A stretch of DNA of 6,525 nt, taken from NCBI GenBank assembly GCA_031282705.1, contig JAITDF010000350.1:1-6525 (forward strand), read 5' to 3'. The notes below the pieces were generated by a model. The model did no database searches, was not told the origin of the DNA, and saw only the letters and a list, made by a program, of their open reading frames with translations. This DNA is from Opitutaceae bacterium (lineage in GTDB: Bacteria > Verrucomicrobiota > Verrucomicrobiia > Opitutales > Opitutaceae). Positions within the stretch are counted from its first letter, which is position 1. The number at the start of each line of letters is the position of its first letter. The translations under genes and the position numbers were made by a program. This document shows positions 6,392 to 6,525 of the stretch, in pieces.

Positions 6392-6525
6392 CGGCGGCGA
6401 CGGTTTGCCCCGGAGAGGGCGACACCGGTGCCGCTGGCGGATAGAATCAGCGGCGAAAATTCGGCAAAGCACGATTTTTCATGAGCACACCATAAAGGAA
6501 GTCCCGCAAAAAACGACATCGCGTT

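Larger units (their letters stand above)
6154..6525. other. Upstream region of the exosortase gene, no convincing gene
   Basis: Apart from the two palindromic repeats I see no gene. The exosortase frame stays open upstream to 6519, but its residues there are basic, lack a domain and are partly encoded by the repeats, so I leave them out. A small inverted repeat, CCACG (6159-6163) with CGTGG (6172-6176), lies just upstream of the GTG start and could mask its ribosome-binding site. No convincing -35/-10 pair was found. Confidence 0.45.

Overview
The window is GC-rich, with a local dip in GC between genes. It carries an RNase Y gene and an exosortase fused to an EpsI-type domain, plus short palindromic repeats between genes. 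This combination fits an exosortase-bearing Gram-negative bacterium. My best guess is Verrucomicrobiota, Opitutaceae-like, but that is an inference from gene content and style, with no marker gene to confirm it.

Layout on the + strand: (1) at the left edge, the 3' end of an unidentified protein gene whose last codons lie inside a cluster of short repeats (about 203-326); (2) about 300 bases with no convincing gene, holding a 12-bp inverted repeat 109 bp across; (3) two overlapping genes (637-1578 and 1575-2348), both nucleotidyltransferases of the RlaP/COG3541 (PF10127-like) type, joined by an ATGA stop/start overlap.

A convergent intergenic region follows (2349-2570). It holds a 106-nt almost pure pyrimidine tract and a purine-rich tract whose outer parts are an imperfect inverted repeat. 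On the - strand lie rny (RNase Y, 2571-4103) and, upstream of it, a long exosortase-EpsI fusion (about 6153 down to a first in-frame stop at 3880). The fusion frame overlaps rny by 224 nt, and its last ~120 residues look non-native. One extra base in an A5 run would end it at 4190 instead. The right edge (6154-6525) holds two inverted copies of a hairpin repeat with compensatory base changes, and no convincing gene.

The genes do not form one pathway. The exosortase acts at the inner membrane on sorted surface proteins; no substrate with a C-terminal sorting signal is visible here. RNase Y is a general mRNA-decay enzyme. The nucleotidyltransferase pair may act on RNA ends, by analogy with RlaP in RNA repair clusters, but no ligase or other partner lies in the window.
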